This document shows, in pieces, positions 53,908 through 63,900 of a stretch of 64,000 nt of DNA (position 1 is the first letter of the stretch; every line of letters begins with the position of its first letter). Source of the DNA: Rhodopirellula sp. P2 (GTDB lineage: Bacteria; Planctomycetota; Planctomycetia; Pirellulales; Pirellulaceae); the NCBI RefSeq assembly GCF_028768465.1, contig NZ_CP118225.1, positions 7,111,001 to 7,175,000 on the forward strand, given 5' to 3'. A program made the position numbers and the translations under genes. The notes beneath the pieces were generated by a model, which was not told the DNA's origin, searched no databases, and was given only the letters and a program-made list of their open reading frames with translations.

Positions 53908-56559
53908 ATGCATCCCCCCACCGGTCCGCAACCTGCCGTTCAATCTGCGAAGCACCTCGCTGCGTGGATCCGGCCCTGCACTTGCCTCTTGATGCTTGCC
54001 GCCATCGGCATCGCTTCCCTCACCACTGTGACGCATGCAGACGATGAAGCGTTCCGAACGGTTCAGGATGGTGTGCCCCAAGGCAAACTCACCAAGGGCG
54101 TGTTTGATACCAGCGAAACGTTCCCGGGAACTCGTCGCGACTACGCCGTTTATGTTCCATCACAATACGATCCGGAAACGCCAGCGAACTTGATGGTGTT
54201 CATGGATGGCATGAACTATGCAAAGCCAAACGGTTCGTTCCGCGTGCCAATCGTGCTGGACAACTTGATTGGCAAGGGGTTGCTGCCGCCAACCATTGCG
54301 GTCTTCGTCAATCCCGGCACGGTGCCCGGCACAAAACCAGGCGCCAAAGCTCGGAGCAATCGTTCGTTCGAATACGATTCGCTGGGGGATCGTTACGCGG
54401 GATTCTTGATCGATGAATTCCTCCCCGTGGCCTTGAAGGACCTGCAGGTTTCTTCCGATCCCAAACGACGCGCTGTCGCCGGCATCTCCTCGGGTGGCAT
54501 CTGTGCGTTCACCGTGGCTTGGGAGCGGCCGGATCAATTCGGCAAGGTGCTCAGCCACATCGGCAGCTACACCAACATTCGTGGCGGCTGGGCTTACCCC
54601 GGTTTGATTCGCAAAACCAAATCCAATCCCAAACCAATTCAGGTCTACCTGCAAGAAGGTCGCGATGACTTGAGCAACCTGCACGGCAACTGGCCGCTGG
54701 CCAACCGCGACATGGCCGCCGCACTTCAGTTCGCAGGCTACCAGTACAAATTCGTGATGACCGAAGGCGGGCACAGCGGCCAATGGGGCGGGAAAGAATT
54801 GCCCAGTGCACTGCAGTGGCTATGGAACGACAACGCGGAATCCACCGTCACCCCTCCCGCATCGACCAAACCCAAGTGGGAACCTCACCCGCTCGCCGTC
54901 GTCAATGAAAACGTTCCTCAAGGCAAGGTGGAATCAATGCCGCCTTGGCACTCTGAGATTTTTGGCAACACCATTCGTGACTGGTCCGTCTACGTTCCGG
55001 CTCAGTACGACGCGAGCAAACCAGCGGCATTGATGGTGTTCCAGGATGGTGAGCGGATGCGTGACACAAAAGGTCGCTGGCGCATCCCAACCGTGTTTGA
55101 CAATTTGATTGCCAGCGGCGACATGCCGCCGACCATTGCAGTGTTTCTCAATCCGGGACATGACAAATCGAAACCTCGCCAAGGCCGCAAGTCCTCCAAC
55201 CGTGGCTTCGAATACGACAGCCTCGGTGATCGCTACAGTCAATTCTTGCTGGAAGAAATCCTTCCCGAGGTCAAAAAGAAATACAACCTTTCTGACGATC
55301 CCAACATGCGTGCGATTGGCGGGTCCAGCTCCGGTGCGATCTGTGCGTTCACCGTTGCCTGGGAACGTCCTGATCAGTTCCGAAAGGTTTACTCCAACGT
55401 CGGCAGCTTCGTGAACTTGCGTGGTGGCGACCTTTATTCTTCCTTGATTCGCAAGACGGAACCCAAACCGATTCGCGTTTCCATGGCGGACACCAGCGGT
55501 GACAACGACAATCCGTTTGGGCACTGGCCGATCGCCAACCAACGCTTGGAATCATCGCTGAACTACATGGGTTACGACGTGCGTTTGGATTGGGCCGAAG
55601 GCTACGGGCACAACGCGGACTTTGGCAGCATGCAGTTCCCCGAAGCCATGAAATGGTTGTGGCGGAAGGAAACTCACACGCCTTCCATCGACACCTCGGA
55701 CGACCTGCGAGGCGACCTGACGCTTCTGAATCTGTTGGTTCCTGGCAAGTCGTGGGAAGTGGTGGCAGACAACCTTGGCTTTGCCGACGCTCCCTGCAGC
55801 GACGCAGAGGGAAACTTTTACTACTGCGACATGCGTGCTCCCGCGGTTGTCCGAGTCAACGTGACTGACCAAAGCAAAACCGTGATCGCGAAAGAATCGG
55901 TCAGCGGATTGATGTTCGGCCCCGGCGGGTTGCTCTATGCCTGCCAGGGATCCAAGAAGCGTGTGATCTCGATCGATCCGAAATCAGGCGAAGTGAAAAC
56001 GATCGCTGAAAACGTCGCTCCGAATGACCTGGCCGTTTCCGATGAAGGCTACTTGTTCATCACCGAAACCGGGGCTCACCAAGTCACTCGGATCAACATT
56101 GAAACGGGTGAGGTGACTGCGGCCGATGAAGGAATCTCGCGTCCCAATGGGATCGCGTTGTCCAACGACGGCGGCACCTTGGTGGTGTCCGACTATGGCG
56201 GGGAGTTCACCTGGACATTCCGCGTCAACGCGGAAGGCGTGCTCAATGCCAAGATGCCGACCATGCCGATGCGATTGCCAATCGATCCCAAGGGCGAGTT
56301 CCAATTCAATGAACCACCGCCCTATCTCACGGCTTCCAAAGGCGACGGCATGGCGGTCGACAAGATCGGCCGGTACTACGTCACCAGCGAATTGGGCGTG
56401 CAGATCTTTGACCCCACGGGTCGTCCCTGCGGTGTGCTTCCCAAACCGAATCCGGCAAAACCACTGACCAGCTGCGTGTTGGCAGGACCGGACCACTCCC
56501 ATTTGTATGTGACCAATGGAACGACGATCTATCGCCGGGAATTGACCGTCGAAAAGTGA
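53908..56559 (+). CDS. Exported tandem esterase fused to an SMP-30-like propeller
   Basis: The protein has 883 residues from ATG 53908; ATG 53992 would give a shorter signal peptide (LMLAAIGIASLTTVTHA). Two homologous esterase domains (about 60-300 and 330-590) resemble Fes/esterase-D-type alpha/beta hydrolases: RRDYAVYVPSQYDPETPANL and RDWSVYVPAQYDASKPAALM, nucleophile elbows AGISSGGICAFTVAWERPDQ and IGGSSSGAICAFTVAWERPD, and C-terminal His in GGHSGQWGG and GYGHNADFG. The last third (about 610-880) is an SMP-30/gluconolactonase/LRE-like six-bladed propeller (APCSDAEGNFYYCDMRAPAV, GISRPNGIALSNDGGTLVVS). It probably hydrolyses esters or lactones in the periplasm. The gene is divergent from the cobalamin-binding-protein gene. 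Confidence 0.92.
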   Translation: MHPPTGPQPAVQSAKHLAAWIRPCTCLLMLAAIGIASLTTVTHADDEAFRTVQDGVPQGKLTKGVFDTSETFPGTRRDYAVYVPSQYDPETPANLMVFMDGMNYAKPNGSFRVPIVLDNLIGKGLLPPTIAVFVNPGTVPGTKPGAKARSNRSFEYDSLGDRYAGFLIDEFLPVALKDLQVSSDPKRRAVAGISSGGICAFTVAWERPDQFGKVLSHIGSYTNIRGGWAYPGLIRKTKSNPKPIQVYLQEGRDDLSNLHGNWPLANRDMAAALQFAGYQYKFVMTEGGHSGQWGGKELPSALQWLWNDNAESTVTPPASTKPKWEPHPLAVVNENVPQGKVESMPPWHSEIFGNTIRDWSVYVPAQYDASKPAALMVFQDGERMRDTKGRWRIPTVFDNLIASGDMPPTIAVFLNPGHDKSKPRQGRKSSNRGFEYDSLGDRYSQFLLEEILPEVKKKYNLSDDPNMRAIGGSSSGAICAFTVAWERPDQFRKVYSNVGSFVNLRGGDLYSSLIRKTEPKPIRVSMADTSGDNDNPFGHWPIANQRLESSLNYMGYDVRLDWAEGYGHNADFGSMQFPEAMKWLWRKETHTPSIDTSDDLRGDLTLLNLLVPGKSWEVVADNLGFADAPCSDAEGNFYYCDMRAPAVVRVNVTDQSKTVIAKESVSGLMFGPGGLLYACQGSKKRVISIDPKSGEVKTIAENVAPNDLAVSDEGYLFITETGAHQVTRINIETGEVTAADEGISRPNGIALSNDGGTLVVSDYGGEFTWTFRVNAEGVLNAKMPTMPMRLPIDPKGEFQFNEPPPYLTASKGDGMAVDKIGRYYVTSELGVQIFDPTGRPCGVLPKPNPAKPLTSCVLAGPDHSHLYVTNGTTIYRRELTVEK

Positions 56560-56576
56560 AGTCTACGGACTGGATT

Positions 56577-56611
56577 CGCTTCCAGGCGATCGAGTTCGAT
56601 TCCTGGAAGCG
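56577..56611. terminator. Inverted repeat between convergent genes, likely terminator
   Basis: CGCTTCCAGG (56577-56586) pairs with CCTGGAAGCG (56602-56611), a perfect 10-bp stem, with further pairing of GGATT and AATCC outside a two-base bulge. It lies in the 80-base gap between the convergent esterase-fusion and zinc-ribbon genes. There is no T-run. Confidence 0.5.
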
Positions 56612-56639
56612 GTAATCCGTTTGCCATTCTTTCGTCCGC

Positions 56640-57020
56640 TTAGGCGGACATGTTCTTGGGGAGCAACGCGCGCAAGAACTGAGGCAACACCCCCATGTAG
56701 CAGCTGCACTTCGGGCAGACCGTGGATTGGTCGCTGACCAAGTGTTCGCATCTCGGACACGGTCGATGTGAACCCGTGGATGGGTCGCTGGGTTGAGTTT
56801 CACTCTGCTGAACCGGCATGCTTGCCTCCCCCAGAATTCGCATCACCCCCGTGTCTGAAAGCGAATCTCGCTGAGGGGGTTGCTCGGGGACGGTGAAAGC
56901 ATCCTCCCACGGAATGGTGACCGCGACGCCGCAACGAGGGCAGGGCAAAGTCTTGCCAGCCAGCGCCCCTGCGGCTCGCAAATGGTGCCCATTGCTACAA
57001 GTCAGTGATTTTCGATTCAT
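56640..57020 (-). CDS. Small double zinc-ribbon protein, function unknown
   Basis: The protein has 126 residues from ATG 57020 (MNRKSLTCSNGHHLRAAGAL). It has an N-terminal zinc-ribbon-like segment (C8 and His, then TLPCPRCGVAVTIPW) and a C-terminal one (HRPCPRCEHLVSDQSTVCPK, then CSCYMGVLPQ), with paired CxxC motifs for one zinc each. The middle is Ser/Pro/Gln-rich. Planctomycetes carry many such small zinc-ribbon proteins at the start of longer proteins; here it stands alone. No membrane helix or signal peptide. Its start lies 202 bases from the response-regulator start on the other strand. Confidence 0.78.
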   Translation of the reverse strand: MNRKSLTCSNGHHLRAAGALAGKTLPCPRCGVAVTIPWEDAFTVPEQPPQRDSLSDTGVMRILGEASMPVQQSETQPSDPSTGSHRPCPRCEHLVSDQSTVCPKCSCYMGVLPQFLRALLPKNMSA

Positions 57021-57222
57021 CTTTTCATCCTGTTTGGTGAAACCGTGTGAGTCTCCACTCTCGGCAACGCTTCAATGCCGATATCGGGGCAAGGTTCCGC
57101 CAAATGAATCGAAAAATCGTTTCCTCGGGGATTCGTTTCCACACGCCTTTTTACGCCGGAACCTTTTTCCAGGACTGGGGTTCCAACCGCCGAACGTTCA
57201 TGCCCAAGCAGGAAAAAATGCA

Positions 57223-57903
57223 ATGCAAGATCGACTGCTATTGGTCGAAGATGACACACACTTGGCAGCGATGGTCAGCGATTTCCTCCATGAGCACGGT
57301 TTCACGGTCGAAATCGAAAATGATGGTGAACTCGCAGCGAAAAGAATCCTCCACGACCGCTTTGATGCCATTGTGTTGGACATCGGTCTCCCCGGCCTGA
57401 ACGGGATCGATGTCTGCCGCGCGGTGCGCCACCAATTCTCGGGACCGATCATCGTGCTCACAGCTCGCGGCGAAGAAATCGATGAAGTCGTTGCGTTGGA
57501 GGTCGGTGCGGATGACTTCATGAGCAAACCGGTTCGTCCACGTGCCTTGCTCGCGCGTCTGAAAAATCACCTTCGAAAATCCGACACGCAATTGACAGAA
57601 GAGGATCGCATCATTGTCGGCGATCTCGTTGTGACGCCTGCCAAACGCCAGGTCACCATCGGGGGAGACACGATCGAGATGACCACCGCCGAGTTTGACT
57701 TGATCGAGTACTTGGCGCTGCGAGCCGGTTCAGTCGTCGCCCGCAAAGAGATTTATGTTGATCTGTTGGGTTTGCCCTACGACGGACTGGATCGTTCCAT
57801 CGACCTGCGTGTCTCACGTGTCCGCCGGAAACTCGGCGACGATCCAAACCAACCCACACGAATCAAATCGGTTCGCGGGGTTGGGTACCTGATGGCCAAG
57901 TGA
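57223..57903 (+). CDS. OmpR/PhoB-type response regulator
   Basis: The protein has 226 residues from ATG 57223 (MQDRLLLVEDDTHLAAMVSD). The receiver domain has the acidic pair (EDD), phospho-acceptor Asp in DAIVLDIGLPGLNG, the conserved Thr (IIVLTARGEE) and Lys (DFMSKPVRP). A winged-helix DNA-binding domain follows (IEMTTAEFDLIEYLALRAGS, LDRSIDLRVSRVRRKLGDDP, IKSVRGVGYLMAK). It is closest in pattern to RstA-type regulators. The frame is open upstream to 56893, but that region is not protein-like. No sensor kinase gene follows; the next gene is the convergent polyketide synthase. Confidence 0.95.
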   Translation: MQDRLLLVEDDTHLAAMVSDFLHEHGFTVEIENDGELAAKRILHDRFDAIVLDIGLPGLNGIDVCRAVRHQFSGPIIVLTARGEEIDEVVALEVGADDFMSKPVRPRALLARLKNHLRKSDTQLTEEDRIIVGDLVVTPAKRQVTIGGDTIEMTTAEFDLIEYLALRAGSVVARKEIYVDLLGLPYDGLDRSIDLRVSRVRRKLGDDPNQPTRIKSVRGVGYLMAK

Positions 57904-57933
57904 ACGCCACCCATCAGCTCGCATGCCACGCCA

Positions 57934-60900
57934 TCATTTGGCCGTCGCGTGCTGTTCCATCCGCTTCGCCAATTCGCGAGCCTGCTCGCCCATCAGCATC
58001 GTGAAGTGATCGCCACCGGTCTGCTCCACGATGACCTCTGAGTCGAGTTGAGACGCCCAATCCAAGTGATCGGTCCAGCGCTCTCCCGAGGAACCCTCGA
58101 GCGCGGTGGTCTGCACCGGCAAGATCAGCTGCACACTGGGGCTGGCCGGATCAATTTCATACGACTTGATGAACTGCACATGCTGCCGACTGGTGTCGAT
58201 CAATTTGCGAACCATCTCCGGGGAAGCTGACTGACTGAGAACCCCGGCACGCTGAGCTTCTGCCAACACACGCTGCCAGATTTTGTCTGTCCCACGTGCG
58301 TCTTCCAATTCTTCCGCGGTCAGACGCATGTCGGTCCCCGAAAACGCGTTGGAGAACTGAATCAGATCGGCGACAAACTGAACGTCATCGTTCGGATCCA
58401 CGTTGCGATAGATCGATGGAAGCGGGGTGTCCAACAAAGTCACCGCCACATCATCGCGACCTTGCTCTTCCAGACGCCGAGCCAGCTCGAGAGCGAACAC
58501 GCCGCCTGCGGACCAACCAATCAACCTCAGGTCCTCATCTGCGAATTGTTCCTGCACCAGACCAACGTACTCCTCCATCATGGCATCGAGCGATGCCGGT
58601 GGTTCGCTGACACCGTCGGATCCGCCGCCCACCAACGCGTACACGGGCTGGTCCTCATCCACCTGTTGCGAGAAATCGGAGTAGCAGGCCGTTGATCCAC
58701 CCAACGGGTGAATGCAGAGCCAAGGCGAACGGCTTCCCTCGGCTTTCAAGGGAACGATCAACGCAGTCCGATCGTTCGCCTTTCGTGTTGGCTTGTCAGC
58801 CGCCGCCTTCGTTTCCCCATCTTGGTCGGCGAACTGCGAGACCACATGGCCGACCAAACTATTGATCGAAGGTGATTCAACAAGCGCTGACATCGGGATG
58901 GTGATGGCCAAGCGTTGTTCGAGATTGTTTTTCAACTCCATCGCGATCAACGAATCCATTCCCAGTTCACTGAGCTTTTGCGTGACGTCAATTTGCTCGG
59001 CTTCCCAGCCCATCAATCGAGCCAACTCAGACGCGAAGTAATGACGCAACCGGTCGGTTCGATCGTCTTCCGGGATTCCCGCCAACTGAGCCCGGAATTC
59101 ATGGTCAACCTGGTCCACTTTCGAATTGGAATCGGCCAGTGAACGGTCTGCGAATTCGGTGAAGAAGGGCCGGGTCCGACGCATGCTGTTTGTCATCGCT
59201 GGCCAATCCACATCCATCACCGCGACGTAGTGATCGCCGGCCTCGATGAGTTCTTGCATCGTTTGCAAACACGCCTCGGCGGGAAGCAAACGCATGCCCC
59301 GAGATTCCAACTGAGATGATCGTTCGTCTGTGGCCGCCATGCCAGATTCCGCCCATGGTCCCCAGGCGATGCTGGTCGCGGGCAAACCTTTGCCACGCCG
59401 ATATTCAGCCAGAGCGTCCAAGAACGAATTGGCGGCGGCATAGTTCGCTTGTCCAGGCGATCCCAAGCAAGCCGCGATGGAAGAGAACAAGACAAACGTC
59501 TCGATCGGCAAATCCCTGGTCGCCATGTGCAAATTCCATCCACCTTGCACCTTGGGCCCCATCGGAACCAGCAGCTGTTCCGCCGTCATGTCCATCAACA
59601 AACCGTCCCGAAGAACACCGGCCGCGTGATAGATGTGTGCGATCGGCGGCACGCCCGCGGGGAGTTGTTTCAGCGCCGAACGCAGCGATTCCAAGTCTCC
59701 CACATCGCCTTGCAACACCGTCACGTTGGCATCGTCCGATTCTTCCGTCAACGCATCGATCTTCGCCGCGGCCTCGCCGGTTGGCTGACGACGGGAGAGC
59801 AGGGCAATGCTGGTCGCCCCCTCCTCGATCAATCGTTTGGCAAGCTTCAAACCGATCGCGCCAGTCCCGCCGGTGATCAGGACCGTCGACGCAGCCGACT
59901 CTTCCTTCGTGCCAGTCTCATCGGTGGAATCCACCGTGGTCTGCGTCGACATTCGCGTGATGACTTTGCCGATGTTCTTTCGCTGCGCCATGTAGCGAAA
60001 CGTTTCGACCATTTCGGTCTGATCAAACTCGGTGCAAGCGATCGGTTGCAAGTCGCCTGCTTCGAATCGCTCAGCAAGCTCGGACCACAATGTCTCGATC
60101 TTCGCTGGACGCTGCCGCAACACGCGATCCAAGTCAATTGCGTGATAGGACAGGTTGTCTTGAAAGGGCAGCAATCCCACTTTGCGGTCTTGGTAAATAT
60201 CGGTCTTGCCAATTTCCAAGAAGCGACCGTAGGCGTTGAGCACACCGAGACTTTTCGGAATCGCTTCGCCGGGAAGCGAATTCAAAACCACGTCCACGCC
60301 TTGGCCACCAAAGGCACGTCGAATGTCGTCGGCGAACTCCGTGGTCCGCGAGTTGAAGACATGCTTCACACCGCAACCGCGTAGAAAATCGCGTTTCTCA
60401 TCACTGCCCGCCGTCGCAATGACTTCAGCCCCCAGGTACTGAGCGATCTGAGTGGCGGCCAATCCCACTCCACCGGCCCCAGCGTGGATCAACACGCGTT
60501 CGCCGGGCTGCACATCGGCCAGATGCACCAGCCCATACCAGGCGGTCAAAAACGCGATTGGGATCGTTGCAGCTTCGACGTCGTCAATCCCCGCCGGCCG
60601 CTTGACCAGCGTGTATTCAGGGGTCTTCGCGTGCGAACCAAAACTGAATGGAGCGACTCCCATCACTCGATCGCCAACTTGAAAGTGTTTCGCATCTTCG
60701 CCGACTGCAGTGACAACACCGGAGCATTCAATTCCCAGCGGCACCACTTTGTCCGTGATCCCGGGATACAGCCCCATCACTTTCAGCACATCGCTGAAGT
60801 TCAGCCCCGCGGCATTGACCCGCAGTTCAACCTCGCTTCCCCGAGGTGCCTCGCGTTCCATCGGCTCAAAGTACAGCGAATCAAAACTGCCGGTCTGACG

Positions 60901-63900
60901 AAAACGCAATCGGTGTGGCTGCGACGGAATGGCGATCGTCGTTTCGCCACCTGCACCGTCTTGGGCATGTCGCTTCACCAAGCGAGCGAACTGGCGTTTG
61001 CCACCCCGGTAAGCAACTTGATCCTCCTCATCTGCCGCAACCAATTCAGCCGTCACAGCGGATGCACTGGATTGGTCAGTCGCCGATGGATCCAGATCCA
61101 ACAAGCAAGGCTTGAGGTCCGCGAGCTCCATCATCGCGACGCGAATCATTCCCCACACAGGAGCGTGAACCAGATCGATGCTTGTCTCCGATGCGGAAAC
61201 GGCTTGGGCTCCCTTCGTGACATGCCACCACCCTCGAAACTGTTTTCCAGGCGTGACGTGCTCAATGGCCGAGCGGACCTGCGCGAGCGCCGCCTGACAA
61301 GCGTCTTCTGCGTCACCAGCTGGGTCGCTCGATTCTTCGCTGGAATCCCAAAGAGAGATGATTCCCGCAAGTGGTTCGGTCGGCTCATGTCGCTCGGCGA
61401 GTGATTTCAAATCACACTTCCAATCCTCGGTCACGACCTTTGCCCCGAGATCCGCCAACTGCTTGGCAACCGAATCACGCAGCGATCCACTTCCGCCCAA
61501 CAACCAAACCTGTTGCCCGTCCACGGTCATAACAGCCGGCACAGCAGGCGATGACTCAGCGTCCTGCCAATCGATCTGGTACAGCGAATCGTCCAGTGAC
61601 TCTGACGCACCACCACCAACGCGTCCGACACGTGTCACACGAACGCCAGTCCATTCCGCCACCACCTCGTCGCGTTCGTTGACCAGCCAAACGTCGCCTT
61701 CCACGAACTCAGGATCCAGGACATCTCCCGCTGAAGTCCGCCGCCCATAGGTCCGAAGCATTCCGGCGGGACGCTGATGAACCACCGCCCGCGAAACTTT
61801 CGTCGGCATGTAGGTCGCTTCGCTGAATGTGTCATGATCCGGACGCGGAACCAATGCCGAGAACGTTTGCATCAACGCGTCGCCCAACACGGGATGCAAG
61901 ATGTAGTCATCGAATTCAGCTCGTGTGGTTTCGTCGCACTGAATTTGGCCGAGTGCTTCGTCGATCGAGTAGTCGACACGATGCAACATCCGGAATCGTG
62001 GTCCGTACTCCAGTCGTCGGTGCGACATCAAGTCATAGAACTCGTCGTGATCCTTGCCGCCCACAAAACGTTGAGCAACGGTCGACATGCCGGCCGGAGG
62101 CAAGACGACTTCCAGCTCGGTCGATTCGTCGGACTGTTCTGCAGGGACCAGCGAAGCGGACATGTGCCGTTGCCAAGGCTCGCTGGCATCGACACGGTCC
62201 CGAGAGAAGACCTCGAGTGAAAGACTTTCATCCACGATGGTTTGAAACGTTTTCCAACGATCTTCGCTGACAAACATGGCGTGTTCGATGTTCGCATCCA
62301 CGATCGCATGCGGACCAGCACCGAAGCGATCTCGAGCGGCGGCGAAGGCGACCTCCATGAACGCAGCTCCGGGCAAGTTGACCGATCCTTGCACCGCATG
62401 ATCGGCCAAGAAATCCGGTGAACGAGCTGACAAAGCGTTTTCATACAACCGACTCTGCAGCGCCGACGGCTGCAATCGGCCCAGCATCGGATGCAGCAAC
62501 TCGCCTGCTCCCGAGCGACTGCGGGAGGGATCCTCGACGATGTCATCCGATGGATCCAACCAGTATCGCTGGCGATCAAAGGGATAGGTTGGCAAGACCA
62601 AACGTTGTCGCTTCCAGGGTTGATCGAAGGCACGCCAATCGATCTTGCCACCGCGAGCGTGAACGTCGCCCACCGCTTCGTACAGGACTGTTTCGTCGTC
62701 GTTGCCCGACCGGAGCGATGGTGTCCAAGTCGCGTTGGATTCTGGCAAGCAACGTTTTCCCATGCCTGTCAAAATCGGTGACGGACCGACCTCCAACATC
62801 ACATCGATGTCCATCTCGGCAAGCGTTCGCATGCTGGGTTCGAAACGAACCGCGTTGCGAATATGGTCGCACAGGTAGTCAGCGTCCCAAGCCTTGGTCA
62901 GTTGCTCCCCGGTCAAGTTGCTGATCAAGGGAATCCGTGGTGCTTTGAATTCACATCGCTCGGCGATCTTCCGGAACTCATCCAGCATCGGTTCCATCAA
63001 CTGCGAATGAAACGCATGCGACACCTGCAAGGCTTTGGAAGCAACACCAGCTTCCTCGCAGTGCTTGGCGAAGGCATCGAGGTCCGACAACGGGCCGGAA
63101 ACGACCGTGTTCTGCGGCCCATTCTCCGCGGCGATCGAAAGAGTCCCGCTGCCCGACGGCTGAAACTCTCCAAGCTGTTTGGCGATCACTTCCGCCGATT
63201 CAAACATCGCTGTCATGCCACCGCCGGCAGGCAACTCACCCATCAAACGGCCGCGATGTGCGATCAAGTTCAATGCGTCTTCCAGCGACACAACGCCTGC
63301 GATGCAAGCGGCCGCGAATTCTCCGACGCTGTGTCCCAGCACGACTTGTGGTTTCAAGCCCCACGACAACCACAACTGCGCAAGGGAATACTCGATCGCG
63401 AACAGAGCAGGTTGGGTGTACCGAGTTTGATGAACAAGATCCGCATCCGGGCCCTCCCCATACAACACGTCCAGCAAACGCTTGGGCAACACCTCCGACA
63501 GGATTTCATCGCACTGCAGCATCGACTTGCGAAACACCGGTTGGGTTTCAAACAAACCTTTGCCCATGCCCGGCGATTGCGATCCTTGGCCCGTGAACAA
63601 GAATGCGGTTCGCGTGGCACGGCTGGTCACGGTTTGTCCGCTGCGGATGCCGGGACCTTTCTTGCCTTCGCTCAGCTGCGTCAACTGTTGGCCAAGTTGC
63701 TCTGAGTCTTCAAAGACCACGGCGGCTCGGTGGGTGTGATGAACGCGTCCCACGTTCATCGTGTGAGCCACATCCACGATGTTGTCATCGCTGCGGTCCA
63801 GGTGCTGCTTCAATCGGGAGGCAACCTCCGCGATGGCCGCTTCACTCTTGCCGCTCAGAACCAATGCGTGCCGAGTTCGCTCCTTCGTTTGGGACTGGGT

